Shown here piece after piece: positions 18,280-26,393 of a stretch of DNA of 64,000 nucleotides. Origin of the DNA: Mastigocoleus testarum BC008 (GTDB taxonomy: Bacteria > Cyanobacteriota > Cyanobacteriia > Cyanobacteriales > Nostocaceae); the NCBI RefSeq assembly GCF_001456025.1, contig NZ_LMTZ01000101.1, forward strand, positions 1,322 to 65,321. Direction: 5' to 3'. The notes beneath the pieces are model-generated. The model searched no databases and was not told where the DNA came from. It saw only the letters and a list, made by a program, of their open reading frames with translations. The number at the start of each line of letters is the position of its first letter. Position 1 is the first letter of the stretch. A program made the position numbers and the translations under genes.

Positions 18280-18720
18280 GTGAATTCGTCAGATGAATCA
18301 ATAGATCCGATCGCGACAAGACAAGAAGAAGCAGTAGAAGATCTTGAGGGCTCAAGCTCGGGAAATTCAATGGAAGAGTTTTATAAACTTTCCCAAGAAC
18401 TGCTTTTAATAACTCTTGTTCTGATAGGGATAATCTTTATCTCAGTATGGATTTTTTATTCTTTAAACATTGCTCTTAACTATCTACTTGGGGCATGCGC
18501 GGGTATAGTTTATTTGAATATGTTGGCCAAAGATGTTGAGCAATTGAACCAAGAAAGAGTAAGGTTGAAAAAAAATCGTTTTGCTCTGTTGATTGGTTTG
18601 ATAGTCATAGCAAGTCAATGGCATCAGCTACAAGTGCTTCCCATATTTTTGGGTTTTTTAACTTATAAAGCAACGCTCATTGTTTACATGCTACGGATAA
18701 CATTCAATCCCGACCATTAA
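18280..18720 (+). CDS. atpI: ATP synthase subunit I (AtpI)
   Basis: A 146-residue membrane protein, first gene of the ATP synthase operon. It has an acidic N-terminus and four hydrophobic segments (LLLITLVLIGIIFISVWIF, NIALNYLLGACAGIVYLNML, FALLIGLIVIASQW, LPIFLGFLTYKATLIVYML). AtpI-type proteins help c-ring assembly or magnesium transport and are not part of the final enzyme. Position directly before atpB supports the call. The start is GTG at 18280; the first in-frame ATG (18370) would remove only the acidic leader, so the exact start is somewhat uncertain. Confidence 0.8.
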   Translation: MNSSDESIDPIATRQEEAVEDLEGSSSGNSMEEFYKLSQELLLITLVLIGIIFISVWIFYSLNIALNYLLGACAGIVYLNMLAKDVEQLNQERVRLKKNRFALLIGLIVIASQWHQLQVLPIFLGFLTYKATLIVYMLRITFNPDH

Positions 18721-18780
18721 TAGTTAGCGTTGAGAAAGGGAATACTCCAATCATTCCTGTTTGGGGAAATTTCTTGAGAA

Positions 18781-19533
18781 ATGCAAATGCTTAATGTTTT
18801 AAACGTCTTAACTGTCTTTAATTCTTTTACCCTTGCCGAATTGGAAGTAGGAGATCATTTCTACTGGCAATTAGGCAATCTAAAAGTGCATGGGCAAGTT
18901 TTTCTCACTTCATGGTTTGTGATTGGGCTTCTCGTGGTGGCTTCATTAGCAGCTACTAGGAATATCCAAAGAGTTCCCAGTGGTATTCAAAATTTAATGG
19001 AATATGCCCTAGAATTTATTAGGGATCTGACCAAAAACCAGATAGGTGAGAAAGAATATCGCCCTTGGGTGCCATTTATCGGCACATTGTTCCTGTTTAT
19101 CTTCGTCTCGAATTGGTCAGGTGCTCTAATTCCTTGGAAGTTGATCGAACTACCATCTGGTGAATTAGCTGCTCCCACAAATGACATCAATACGACCGTC
19201 GCTTTGGCATTGCTAACTTCTTTGGCTTACTTTTATGCAGGATTTAGCAAGCGTGGTTTGGGATACTTTAAAAAGTATATAGAACCAACACCAGTTTTAT
19301 TGCCTATTGCGATTTTAGAAGATTTCACCAAGCCCCTTTCCCTGAGTTTCCGTCTGTTTGGAAATATTCTGGCGGATGAATTGGTAGTAGCAGTGTTGGT
19401 ATTACTCGTGCCACTGTTTATACCATTACCAGTAATGGCCTTGGGATTATTTACTAGTGCCATTCAAGCCCTTGTATTTGCCACCTTAGCAGCCGCATAT
19501 ATACACGAAGCGATGGAAGGGCACGGTGATTAA
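18781..19533 (+). CDS. atpB: ATP synthase F0 subunit a
   Basis: A 250-residue membrane subunit forming the proton half-channels. The essential Arg lies in LSFRLFGNILADE (about residues 183-195), within the strongly conserved fourth helix. The N-terminal half has LKVHGQVFLTSWFVIG and GTLFLFIFVSNWSGALIPW, as expected for cyanobacterial/chloroplast subunit a, and the C-terminus is AAAYIHEAMEGHGD. Length is normal. It lies 60 bp after atpI. In cyanobacterial nomenclature this gene is sometimes called atpI and the preceding gene atp1. Confidence 0.95.
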   Translation: MQMLNVLNVLTVFNSFTLAELEVGDHFYWQLGNLKVHGQVFLTSWFVIGLLVVASLAATRNIQRVPSGIQNLMEYALEFIRDLTKNQIGEKEYRPWVPFIGTLFLFIFVSNWSGALIPWKLIELPSGELAAPTNDINTTVALALLTSLAYFYAGFSKRGLGYFKKYIEPTPVLLPIAILEDFTKPLSLSFRLFGNILADELVVAVLVLLVPLFIPLPVMALGLFTSAIQALVFATLAAAYIHEAMEGHGD

Positions 19534-19686
19534 ACATTAATTAAGACTCATTTTTGGTCTGAAATTAGTGTAATTTTAGATTTAGGGCTTGAGATTTTAG
19601 ATTTAACACCAAGTTAAAAATCAAAGTCTCACTCCTCAAACCTGAAACCTCGATAATTGATATTTACTAAAGGGAAGGAAATCAAG

Positions 19687-19932
19687 ATGGATCCATTAGT
19701 TTCTGCTGCTTCAGTTTTAGCTGCTGCTCTCGCGATTGGTTTAGCAGCAATTGGTCCTGGTATTGGTCAAGGTAACGCTGCAGGTCAAGCAGTAGAAGGT
19801 ATTGCTCGTCAGCCAGAGGCAGAAGGAAAAATTCGTGGTACTCTGCTGTTGACTTTGGCGTTCATGGAATCACTAACAATCTATGGTTTGGTGATTGCTC
19901 TAGTATTACTATTTGCGAATCCATTTTCCTAA
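19687..19932 (+). CDS. atpE: ATP synthase F0 subunit c
   Basis: An 81-residue proteolipid of two hydrophobic helices joined by the polar loop ARQPEAEGK. The ion-binding Glu is in LAFMESLTIYG (about residue 61). The first helix contains GLAAIGPGIGQGNAAGQA, the glycine pattern that packs the c-ring. I chose the ATG at 19687 (MDPLVSAA), preceded by GGAAGGA; a longer frame from 19657 adds ten atypical residues. A perfect-looking hairpin follows the stop and may raise its yield relative to other subunits. In cyanobacterial nomenclature it is often called atpH. Confidence 0.95.
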   Translation: MDPLVSAASVLAAALAIGLAAIGPGIGQGNAAGQAVEGIARQPEAEGKIRGTLLLTLAFMESLTIYGLVIALVLLFANPFS

Positions 19933-19943
19933 GCTTTTTCTTT

Positions 19944-19975
19944 GATGTAGGGACGCAAAAGTGCGTCTCTACATC
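19944..19975 (+). terminator. Hairpin downstream of atpE (attenuator or mRNA stabiliser)
   Basis: GATGTAGGGACGCA (19944-19957) pairs with TGCGTCTCTACATC (19962-19975) through 14 bp with one G-U pair and a 4-nt loop. No U-run follows, so it is more likely an mRNA 3'-end stabiliser or a repeat-derived palindrome than a strong terminator. Its position just after the c-subunit gene, whose product is needed in the highest copy number, is suggestive. Confidence 0.5.
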
Positions 19976-20152
19976 GTTCACGTCGCGATTTTTGCGCGTC
20001 AGGGAAGAGAGGTTTTCAGGTTAACCGTTCGTTGCGCTCGTCGCCCGTGTCAAAAACGAACATGGAACCATCGCAAAATATATCGCAAAATATGAAGAAA
20101 TTCATAACTTTGCTTCATATGGAAATTGCAGTATAAGCCCCATAGGGAAAAG

Positions 20153-20584
20153 ATGTTTGATTTTGATGCGACCTTGCCCTTAATGGCATTGCAGTTTTTG
20201 CTTCTGGCAGCTTTATTAAACGCAATTTTTTATAAGCCGCTGACCAAAGCACTTGATGACCGGGATAACTACATCCGTACAAATAAAGTTGATGCTGACG
20301 AACGCTTAGCAAAAGCAAAAAGAGTGACCCAGGATTATGAGACTCAGTTAGCTGACTCTCGCAAACAGTCACAAGCTTTAATCTTAGCAGCTCGCGACGA
20401 AGGTCAGAAAATTTATGCTGAGAAAATTGCAGAAGCTCAAAAAGAAGCTGCTGCAAAACGAGAGCAAGCATCTCGGGAAATAGAACAGCAAAAACAAGAA
20501 GCCTTCAATTCTCTACAGCAACAAGTAGACGAGTTAAGTCGGCAGATTAAGATCAAACTATTAGGACCAGATCTTGTCGGATAG
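20153..20584 (+). CDS. atpG: ATP synthase F0 subunit b'
   Basis: A 143-residue stalk subunit: one N-terminal membrane helix (LMALQFLLLAALLNAIFY), then a long, highly charged coiled coil (DDRDNYIRTNKVDADERLAKAKR to the end). Cyanobacteria and chloroplasts use a b/b' heterodimer, and this is the b' partner, encoded before b. I chose the ATG at 20153 (MFDFDATLPL, AGGGA upstream) over a TTG at 20126. The name atpG follows cyanobacterial use (also atpF2). An unusually long gap of 220 bp separates it from atpE. Confidence 0.92.
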   Translation: MFDFDATLPLMALQFLLLAALLNAIFYKPLTKALDDRDNYIRTNKVDADERLAKAKRVTQDYETQLADSRKQSQALILAARDEGQKIYAEKIAEAQKEAAAKREQASREIEQQKQEAFNSLQQQVDELSRQIKIKLLGPDLVG

Positions 20585-20953
20585 TTGAGAGAATACTCGA
20601 TTCGATTGCTCCGTGCAACCCCTTGGGGTTATGCCAGGTGGTACTTCCAAAGACAAGATGGTTAGAATAGTTCCTTCATGTCTGATTTATTAATGTCTTT
20701 ATGGCAAGGGGTAATTTTTACTTATAGCAGAATTGAGAATTCAGAAGACAGAAGACAGGAGTGGAATGTGTTTTAAAACTAACTTTCAGCTTTTGACCTG
20801 TATCTCACTTATTCCCAATCCGCTATATAAATTAACTTATTAATTAATCTATTGATTAAGCAGTTGATTAATTACCCCAATTCAGTGTCTAATTAAGCAC
20901 TGTTATCTCCAGAGCGGAGAAACTAACCAACTAGTAATCGAACAACGCAACAG
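20585..20953. other. Repeat-containing spacer inside the atp operon
   Basis: No gene. It contains degenerate heptad-like units (GAATTCAGAAGACAGAAGACAGG near 20738-20760) and a TTAATTAA/GATTAATT-rich stretch near 20836-20875. A gap of 369 bp inside an operon that is usually compact is noteworthy. Confidence 0.5.
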
Positions 20954-21508
20954 ATGGTTACAATCGGGAGTTTATTTTTATTAGCAGCAGAAGCGAGCGC
21001 TGCTCACTCCGAAGTTGCAGAAGGTGGTTTCGGTCTGAACTTCGATATTTTAGAAACCAATCTGATTAACTTAGGACTTCTGATTGGGATACTGGTTTAT
21101 TTTGGGCGTCCACTTTTAAGCAATATCCTTTCAGAACGGCGCTCAAGTATTGAAGTACAAATTCAGGAAGCAGAGCAACGTGCTGAGGAAGCAGCTGCTG
21201 AACTTGCTGAGGCGCAAGAAAAGTTAACCCAAGCACAAGCAGAAGCCCAAAATATTCTTAAAACTGCACAAACAAGCGCTGCTGCTGCTAAACAAGCAAT
21301 TTTGGAACGTTCCGATGAAGATGTGAAGAAGTTAAAAGAGGCTGCAGCAGCCGATCTAAATTCAGAAAGAGAAAAAGCGATCGCGCAATTGCGAGCCTCC
21401 GTTGTCGCTTCAGCCTTAGAAAAAGTTGAATCGGAACTTCAATCAGGAGTTGCTGATGATGCTCAGCAGACATTGATTGACCGCAGCATTGCGCTCATAG
21501 GAGGTTAG
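20954..21508 (+). CDS. atpF: ATP synthase F0 subunit b
   Basis: A 184-residue stalk subunit. A short N-terminal leader precedes the membrane helix FDILETNLINLGLLIGILVYFG. The rest is a charged, Ala-rich coiled coil (EAEQRAEEAAAELAEAQEKLTQAQAE) that forms the peripheral stalk with b' and contacts delta. Length and position before atpH are normal. Only 2 nt separate its stop from the delta-subunit start, so the two are co-translated. Confidence 0.93.
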   Translation: MVTIGSLFLLAAEASAAHSEVAEGGFGLNFDILETNLINLGLLIGILVYFGRPLLSNILSERRSSIEVQIQEAEQRAEEAAAELAEAQEKLTQAQAEAQNILKTAQTSAAAAKQAILERSDEDVKKLKEAAAADLNSEREKAIAQLRASVVASALEKVESELQSGVADDAQQTLIDRSIALIGG

Positions 21509-21510
21509 AG

Positions 21511-22059
21511 ATGAAAAGCAAAGCAGAACTAGCTGAAGTAGTCCAACCTTATTCCGAAGCATTAATGTCGGTTGCAAAATCGAATAACCAAACAGAAGAG
21601 TTTGGTAATTATGTGCGTTCCTTGCTCGGTTTATTTAAAGAGAGCAAGGAATTAACTAACTTTTTTGCTAATCCTTTCGTTACTGCTGAAGATAAAAAAG
21701 CAGTCATTAATAGAATATTGGGCGAAGATACCAACAGTTATTTTCGCAACTTTCTGATGCTTTTGGTAGACAGAGGACGGATAATTCTACTCGAAGGTAT
21801 TTGTCAGCAGTACTTGTCAATGCTTCGGGAAATGAATCAAACCGTATTAGCAGAAGTTACTTCTGCAGTACCTTTGACTGACGAACAGCAACAATCAATC
21901 AAAGATAAAGTCAAAGGCATGACTAATGCCCGCGAAGTAGAACTAGAAACTAGCATTAATAGTGAGATCATTGGTGGTGTCATCATCAAAGTTGGTTCTC
22001 AAGTGATTGATGCAAGTTTGCGGGGACAGCTACGCCGTCTATCTTTAGCGCTGAAATAG
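21511..22059 (+). CDS. atpH: ATP synthase F1 subunit delta
   Basis: A 182-residue soluble subunit linking the peripheral stalk to the top of the alpha/beta hexamer. The N-terminal helical domain includes VVQPYSEALMSVAKSNNQTEEFGNY, and the C-terminal part has the family signature-like segment ETSINSEIIGGVIIKVGSQVIDASLRGQL near the end. GGAGG ends the upstream b gene 7-8 nt before the ATG and serves as its ribosome binding site. Known as atpD in cyanobacterial nomenclature. Confidence 0.93.
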   Translation: MKSKAELAEVVQPYSEALMSVAKSNNQTEEFGNYVRSLLGLFKESKELTNFFANPFVTAEDKKAVINRILGEDTNSYFRNFLMLLVDRGRIILLEGICQQYLSMLREMNQTVLAEVTSAVPLTDEQQQSIKDKVKGMTNAREVELETSINSEIIGGVIIKVGSQVIDASLRGQLRRLSLALK

Positions 22060-22347
22060 TGCGCTTAAATAGTACCGTGAAAAGTGCCGTGAAAAAATTA
22101 GGACTCGGGAGCTAAGGGTTAGGGCTTGGGAGTTAGGAGTTATGAATTATAAATCAGATTAACTCATACCTCATAACTCTTAAATCACAACTTTAAGTCA
22201 TAACGACGGTTGAGAAGGGGGACTTAGCACTACGTGCCGCACCAAGCAGCATATTTGCTCATCATCAATAACTCTTAATTGCTTAAATCTCAACTCTTAG
22301 CTCCTTGCTTTTAACTTTTTATCTATTGAAAACAAAGAAGAAAGAAA
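22060..22347. repeat. Heptad-type repeats between delta and alpha genes
   Basis: This 288-bp gap holds degenerate 7-bp units such as GGGAGCTAAGGGTTAGGGCTTGGGAGTTAGGAG (split over 22107-22139) and their approximate complements (CTCATACCTCATAACTC, 22164-22180), resembling the short tandem repeats of filamentous cyanobacteria. Long-range pairing between the two halves is possible. Confidence 0.5.
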
Positions 22348-23868
22348 ATGTCTATCAGTATTAGACCAGACGAAATCAGCAGCATCATTCAGCAGCAAAT
22401 CGAACAATACGATCAAGACGTTAAAGTTCAAAACGTTGGTACCGTGCTCCAAGTGGGTGACGGTATTGCTCGGATATATGGTCTGGATAAGGTCATGGCG
22501 GGCGAATTGTTGGAATTTGAAGATGGTACCATTGGTATCGCTCTAAACTTGGAAGAAGACAACGTGGGTGCGGTACTCATGGGTTCTGGTCTGAATATCC
22601 AAGAAGGTAGCTCAGTTACTGCTACTACTAAAATTGCTCAGATTGGTGTTGGTGACAGTTTAGTAGGACGGGTTGTGGATGCCTTAGGTGTTGCAATCGA
22701 TGGTAAAGGTGACCTTAACACTACAGAAAGTCGTTTGATTGAATCTCCGGCTCCCGGTATTGTAGCACGACGTTCTGTGCACGAACCGATGCAGACTGGG
22801 ATTACTGCGATCGACTCCATGATTCCTATTGGTCGGGGTCAGCGGGAATTAATTATTGGTGATCGTCAAACTGGTAAAACTGCAATTGCCATTGACACCA
22901 TCATTAACCAAAAAGAAGAAGATGTAGTCTGCGTTTACGTTGCGATCGGTCAAAAAGCTTCAACCGTAGCTAACGTTGTTCAAACCTTACAAGATAAGGG
23001 TGCAATGGACTACACCGTGGTTGTTGCAGCTAATGCGAGTGACCCAGCTCCTCTACAATGGTTAGCACCTTACACTGGAGCTTCAATTGCTGAGTACTTT
23101 ATGTACAACGGCAAAGCAACCTTAATTATTTATGACGATCTTACCAAGCAAGCTCAGGCATATCGTCAAATGTCCTTGTTATTGCGTCGTCCACCCGGTC
23201 GTGAAGCTTATCCTGGAGACGTTTTCTACATTCACTCTCGCTTATTAGAACGTGCGGCTAAACTCAGTGATGAGTTGGGTAAAGGTAGCATGACTGCTCT
23301 ACCAATCATTGAAACCCAAGCCGGTGACGTATCTGCTTACATTCCTACCAATGTAATTTCTATTACAGACGGTCAAATATTCCTATCTGCAGATTTATTT
23401 AACGGTGGTGTTCGTCCCGCGGTTAACCCTGGTATTTCTGTATCCCGTGTGGGTTCTGCGGCTCAAACCAAAGCAATGAAAAAAGTTGCTGGTAAATTGA
23501 AGCTAGAACTAGCACAGTTTGACGACTTACAAGCATTCGCGCAATTTGCTTCTGACTTGGATCAAGCAACTCAAAACCAACTCGCACGTGGTAGTCGCTT
23601 GCGGGAGTTATTGAAACAACCTCAAAACTCTCCTTTATCTGTATACGAACAAGTCGCGGTTCTCTACGCTGGACTTAATGGTTATTTAGATGAGATCCCA
23701 GTAGAAAAAGTCGTTGACTTTGCTCAAGGATTGCGGGATTACTTGAACACCAATAAGACTGAGTACAAGCAAGGTATTCAAGGTACTAAAGTCTTGGGTG
23801 AAAACGAAGAAAAAGTTTTGAAAGAAGCAATTACTGAATACAAGAAAACCTTCTTAGCAACAGTTTAG
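22348..23868 (+). CDS. atpA: ATP synthase F1 subunit alpha
   Basis: A 506-residue non-catalytic nucleotide-binding subunit of the F1 head. The Walker A motif is GDRQTGKT (about residues 170-177), and Walker B is within ATLIIYDDL (about 262-270). The C-terminal signature PAVNPGISVSRVGSAAQ is intact. The N-terminus (IRPDEISSIIQQQIEQYDQDV) is typical of cyanobacteria. The start has AAGAAAGAAA upstream. The beta subunit is not in this window, as expected for cyanobacteria where atpB/atpE-type beta and epsilon genes form a separate operon. Confidence 0.97.
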   Translation: MSISIRPDEISSIIQQQIEQYDQDVKVQNVGTVLQVGDGIARIYGLDKVMAGELLEFEDGTIGIALNLEEDNVGAVLMGSGLNIQEGSSVTATTKIAQIGVGDSLVGRVVDALGVAIDGKGDLNTTESRLIESPAPGIVARRSVHEPMQTGITAIDSMIPIGRGQRELIIGDRQTGKTAIAIDTIINQKEEDVVCVYVAIGQKASTVANVVQTLQDKGAMDYTVVVAANASDPAPLQWLAPYTGASIAEYFMYNGKATLIIYDDLTKQAQAYRQMSLLLRRPPGREAYPGDVFYIHSRLLERAAKLSDELGKGSMTALPIIETQAGDVSAYIPTNVISITDGQIFLSADLFNGGVRPAVNPGISVSRVGSAAQTKAMKKVAGKLKLELAQFDDLQAFAQFASDLDQATQNQLARGSRLRELLKQPQNSPLSVYEQVAVLYAGLNGYLDEIPVEKVVDFAQGLRDYLNTNKTEYKQGIQGTKVLGENEEKVLKEAITEYKKTFLATV

Positions 23869-23920
23869 GAAGTAAGAAGTAAGAAGTCAGAAGTCAGAAG
23901 TCAGAAGTCAGAAGTCAGAA
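23869..23920 (+). repeat. STRR: tandem heptanucleotide GAAGTCA
   Basis: Directly after the atpA stop, GAAGTAA occurs twice and is followed by five consecutive GAAGTCA units. This is the short tandemly repeated repetitive class known from heterocyst-forming cyanobacteria. A pyrimidine counterpart (GACTCCTGGCTCCTGGCTCC) lies at about 24020-24039 in the same gap. Confidence 0.85.
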
Positions 23921-24098
23921 ATAAAATTTTCTTTTCTCTTGATTTCTGAATTCTGTTAGTGCGTTCTATGCACTTGAGTTTTTCTTCTGTATAACAGAAG
24001 GTAGTACCCTAAATACCCTTGACTCCTGGCTCCTGGCTCCTAGCTTCTGCTATAAATCTTAAACTTTGTATTCCGTATTCTGTATTCTTAAAAAAATT

Positions 24099-25046
24099 AT
24101 GGCAAATTTAAAAGCAATACGCGATCGCATTAAGTCAGTCAAAAATACCAGAAAAATTACAGAAGCGATGCGATTGGTAGCTGCTGCTAGGGTACGTCGC
24201 GCCCAAGAGCAAGTAACTTCAACCCGTCCTTTTGCCGATCGTTTGGCGCAAGTTCTTTACGGTTTGCAAACTCGCTTAAGATTTGAAGATGTAACCTTAC
24301 CACTATTAAAACAACGGGAAGTTAAATCTGTTGGTTTATTAGTAATTTCTGGGGATAGAGGTTTGTGCGGTGGTTACAATACCAACGTCATTAAACGTGC
24401 AGAAAACCGCGCCAAGGAATTGGAAGCTGAGGGCGTAGGTTACAAATATGTATTGGTTGGACGTAAAGCAACCCAATATTTTGAACGTCGGGAACAACCG
24501 ATTAGCGCTACTTACACTGGCTTAGAGCAAATTCCCACAGCAGACGAAGCATCTAAGATTGCTGACGAATTATTATCTTTGTTTTTGTCGGAAAAGGTAG
24601 ATCGCATCGAGTTAATTTACACTAAGTTTGTTTCCTTGGTTAGTTCTCGTCCTGTGGTACAAACCTTGTTACCCCTCGATGCTCAAGGTTTAGAAGCTGC
24701 AGATGATGAAATTTTCCGTCTCACTACCCGTGGGGGACAATTTGAAGTTGAACGGGACGCAGTCAAGACTGAAACTCGTGCTTTCCCTCGGGATATGATT
24801 TTTGAACAAGATCCGGTGCAGATTTTGGATTCTTTACTACCACTATATTTGAGTAACCAATTATTACGAGCATTGCAAGAATCTGCAGCCAGTGAATTAG
24901 CAGCCCGGATGACAGCAATGAGTAATGCGAGTGATAACGCTAGCGAATTGATTGGTACTTTAACATTGTCGTATAACAAAGCGCGACAAGCTGCAATTAC
25001 CCAAGAAATTCTTGAGGTTGTTGGTGGTGCAGAAGCGTTGAATTAG
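24099..25046 (+). CDS. atpC: ATP synthase F1 subunit gamma
   Basis: A 315-residue central rotor subunit. The N-terminal helix MANLKAIRDRIKSVKNTRKI and the C-terminal helix ASDNASELIGTLTLSYNKARQAAITQEILEVV form the coiled coil inside the alpha/beta hexamer. The region around residues 195-230 (DDEIFRLTTRGGQFEVERD) is the cyanobacterial/chloroplast insertion, without the chloroplast regulatory Cys pair. I chose the ATG at 24099; the upstream in-frame extension is atypical. Called atpG in non-cyanobacterial nomenclature. It is the last gene of the operon. Confidence 0.95.
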   Translation: MANLKAIRDRIKSVKNTRKITEAMRLVAAARVRRAQEQVTSTRPFADRLAQVLYGLQTRLRFEDVTLPLLKQREVKSVGLLVISGDRGLCGGYNTNVIKRAENRAKELEAEGVGYKYVLVGRKATQYFERREQPISATYTGLEQIPTADEASKIADELLSLFLSEKVDRIELIYTKFVSLVSSRPVVQTLLPLDAQGLEAADDEIFRLTTRGGQFEVERDAVKTETRAFPRDMIFEQDPVQILDSLLPLYLSNQLLRALQESAASELAARMTAMSNASDNASELIGTLTLSYNKARQAAITQEILEVVGGAEALN

Positions 25047-25074
25047 AATTGAAAAATTTTAATGTTAATTTTTC

Positions 25075-25124
25075 AATAGCCGATTGCTAGTTTTTTGAGT
25101 TAGCGATCGGCTATTTTGTTTTTG
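25075..25124 (+). terminator. Rho-independent terminator of the atp operon
   Basis: AATAGCCGATTGCTA (25075-25089) pairs with TAGCGATCGGCTATT (25101-25115) with one mismatch or wobble, and TTTGTTTTT follows. An A/T-rich 11-bp inverted repeat (ATTGAAAAATT ... AATTTTTCAAT) lies just before it. Confidence 0.8.
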
Positions 25125-25129
25125 ATCGC

Positions 25130-25945
25130 GTTTCAATCCCTAATAGGGATTTTGTTTGGTAAGTTTCAACTCATCCGCCAACTTGGTTTCGCCATTTTTC
25201 ATCGTTTCAATCCCTGATAGGGATTTTAGTAAGTTTCAACAAAGCATAGGAGCGTTATCTTTTTCATCTTTAAAGTTTCAATCCCTGATAGGGATTTTAG
25301 TAAGTTTCAACCCCTGTGTCCCAACCTAAAGGGATATAGTAAGTTTCAATCCCTGATAGGGATTTTAGTAAGTTTCAACGCGCTTTAAAAGGTCGCGATA
25401 TTAAAGCGATCGGGTTTCAATCCCTGATAGGGATTTTAGTAAGTTTCAACTAAATCCGGGTGCGATCGCGCCGTGTACTTTGGTAAGTTTCAATCCCTGA
25501 TAGGGATTTTAGTAAGTTTCAACGTGGAGGTAAGCTAGAAAAATTAAGTAAAATGTTTCAATCCCTGATAGGGATTTTAGTAAGTTTCAACCTACGAAGG
25601 GAAAACGCTTACTGTAACTACAGTTGTTTCAATCCCTGATAGGGATTTTAGTAAGTTTCAACCTCAAACAGTGAATCCATATCGCCAATGCGATCGTTTC
25701 AATCCCTGATAGGGATTTTAGTAAGTTTCAACCTGCCACAGCACTGACCTCAGATGCTAGTTTGAGGTTTCAATCCCTGATAGGGATTTTAGTAAGTTTC
25801 AACTATAGCAGGAGATATAACAGAAGGACACCAGTTTGTTTCAATCCCTGATAGGGATTTTAGTAAGTTTCAACAGTTCAGGTTACGCGCCACGAATTTG
25901 AATTGGATGTTTCAATCCCTGATAGGGATTTTAGTAAGTTTCAAC
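25130..25945 (-). CRISPR. CRISPR array, 12 repeats and 11 spacers
   Basis: The repeat is 37 bp: on the plus strand GTTTCAATCCCTGATAGGGA, then TTTTAGTAAGTTTCAAC. Repeats start at 25130, 25204, 25275, 25343, 25414, 25487, 25555, 25626, 25696, 25767, 25838 and 25909. Copies 2-12 are identical; copy 1 is degenerate and 41 bp long (GTTTGG in place of AG). Spacers are 31-36 bp. On the minus strand the repeat ends ATTGAAAC, the classic Cas6-generated 5' handle, and contains the pairing ATCCCTATCAGGGAT. The degenerate copy is then at the trailer end. Both points argue for minus-strand transcription from a leader to the right. No cas gene is in the window, so the subtype is unknown. Confidence 0.97.
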
Positions 25946-26220
25946 AGCTCGCTGTGGAAGCCTCAATATATTTGGTTTTCAAGGTACATTTGCGCCAACC
26001 TCATCCAAAAATACTGTTTCAGCCGAAGGAATGTCAAGAGTAGAAGTCAACAAAATTGCTCAAATCCTTATACGACAATACTTTCAAGAGTTGCGCCAAC
26101 CTGTTTCGAGTTAAAAATCGCTCTAACCCAGATACAGTAAAGATTTCAGCCGCTAAATCTAGCAATTGATTTCCAACACCCACAGGTTGGCGCAAAAGAG
26201 CAGCAAGTGTCAAGCAAAGA
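25946..26220 (-). promoter_or_regulatory. Probable CRISPR leader
   Basis: This non-coding stretch adjoins the repeat at the end opposite the degenerate copy, where the leader is expected. It contains TTGCGCCAACCT twice on the plus strand (from about 25990 and 26091) and once inverted (AGGTTGGCGCAA, about 26183-26194). Such a repeated word in a leader could be a regulator or integration-factor site. I found no credible reading frame; the weak frame over 25898-26140 starts inside the array. Confidence 0.55.
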
Positions 26221-26393
26221 ATACGCTTTCATCCCATGTACAAAAAAATCTAGTCGCAAACCTTCTTCACGAATATAAAGTAGAACTACAAACTTGATTG
26301 TAAATCTTCTGTACGGCTAGAAATACAGCAATTTATGTCAAGTTTTTAAAATTTATAACGAGTAAACTATGAGATAACTCAGATGATATTTGA

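Noticed and set aside
20115..20471. Leu-rich minus-strand frame opposite the b' gene
   Set aside because: Antisense of a coiled-coil gene commonly gives long Leu-rich frames; the sense gene is certain.
25898..26140. 80-codon plus-strand frame at the right end of the CRISPR array
   Set aside because: It begins inside the last spacer and reads through a repeat and the leader; no ribosome binding site and no protein-like pattern.
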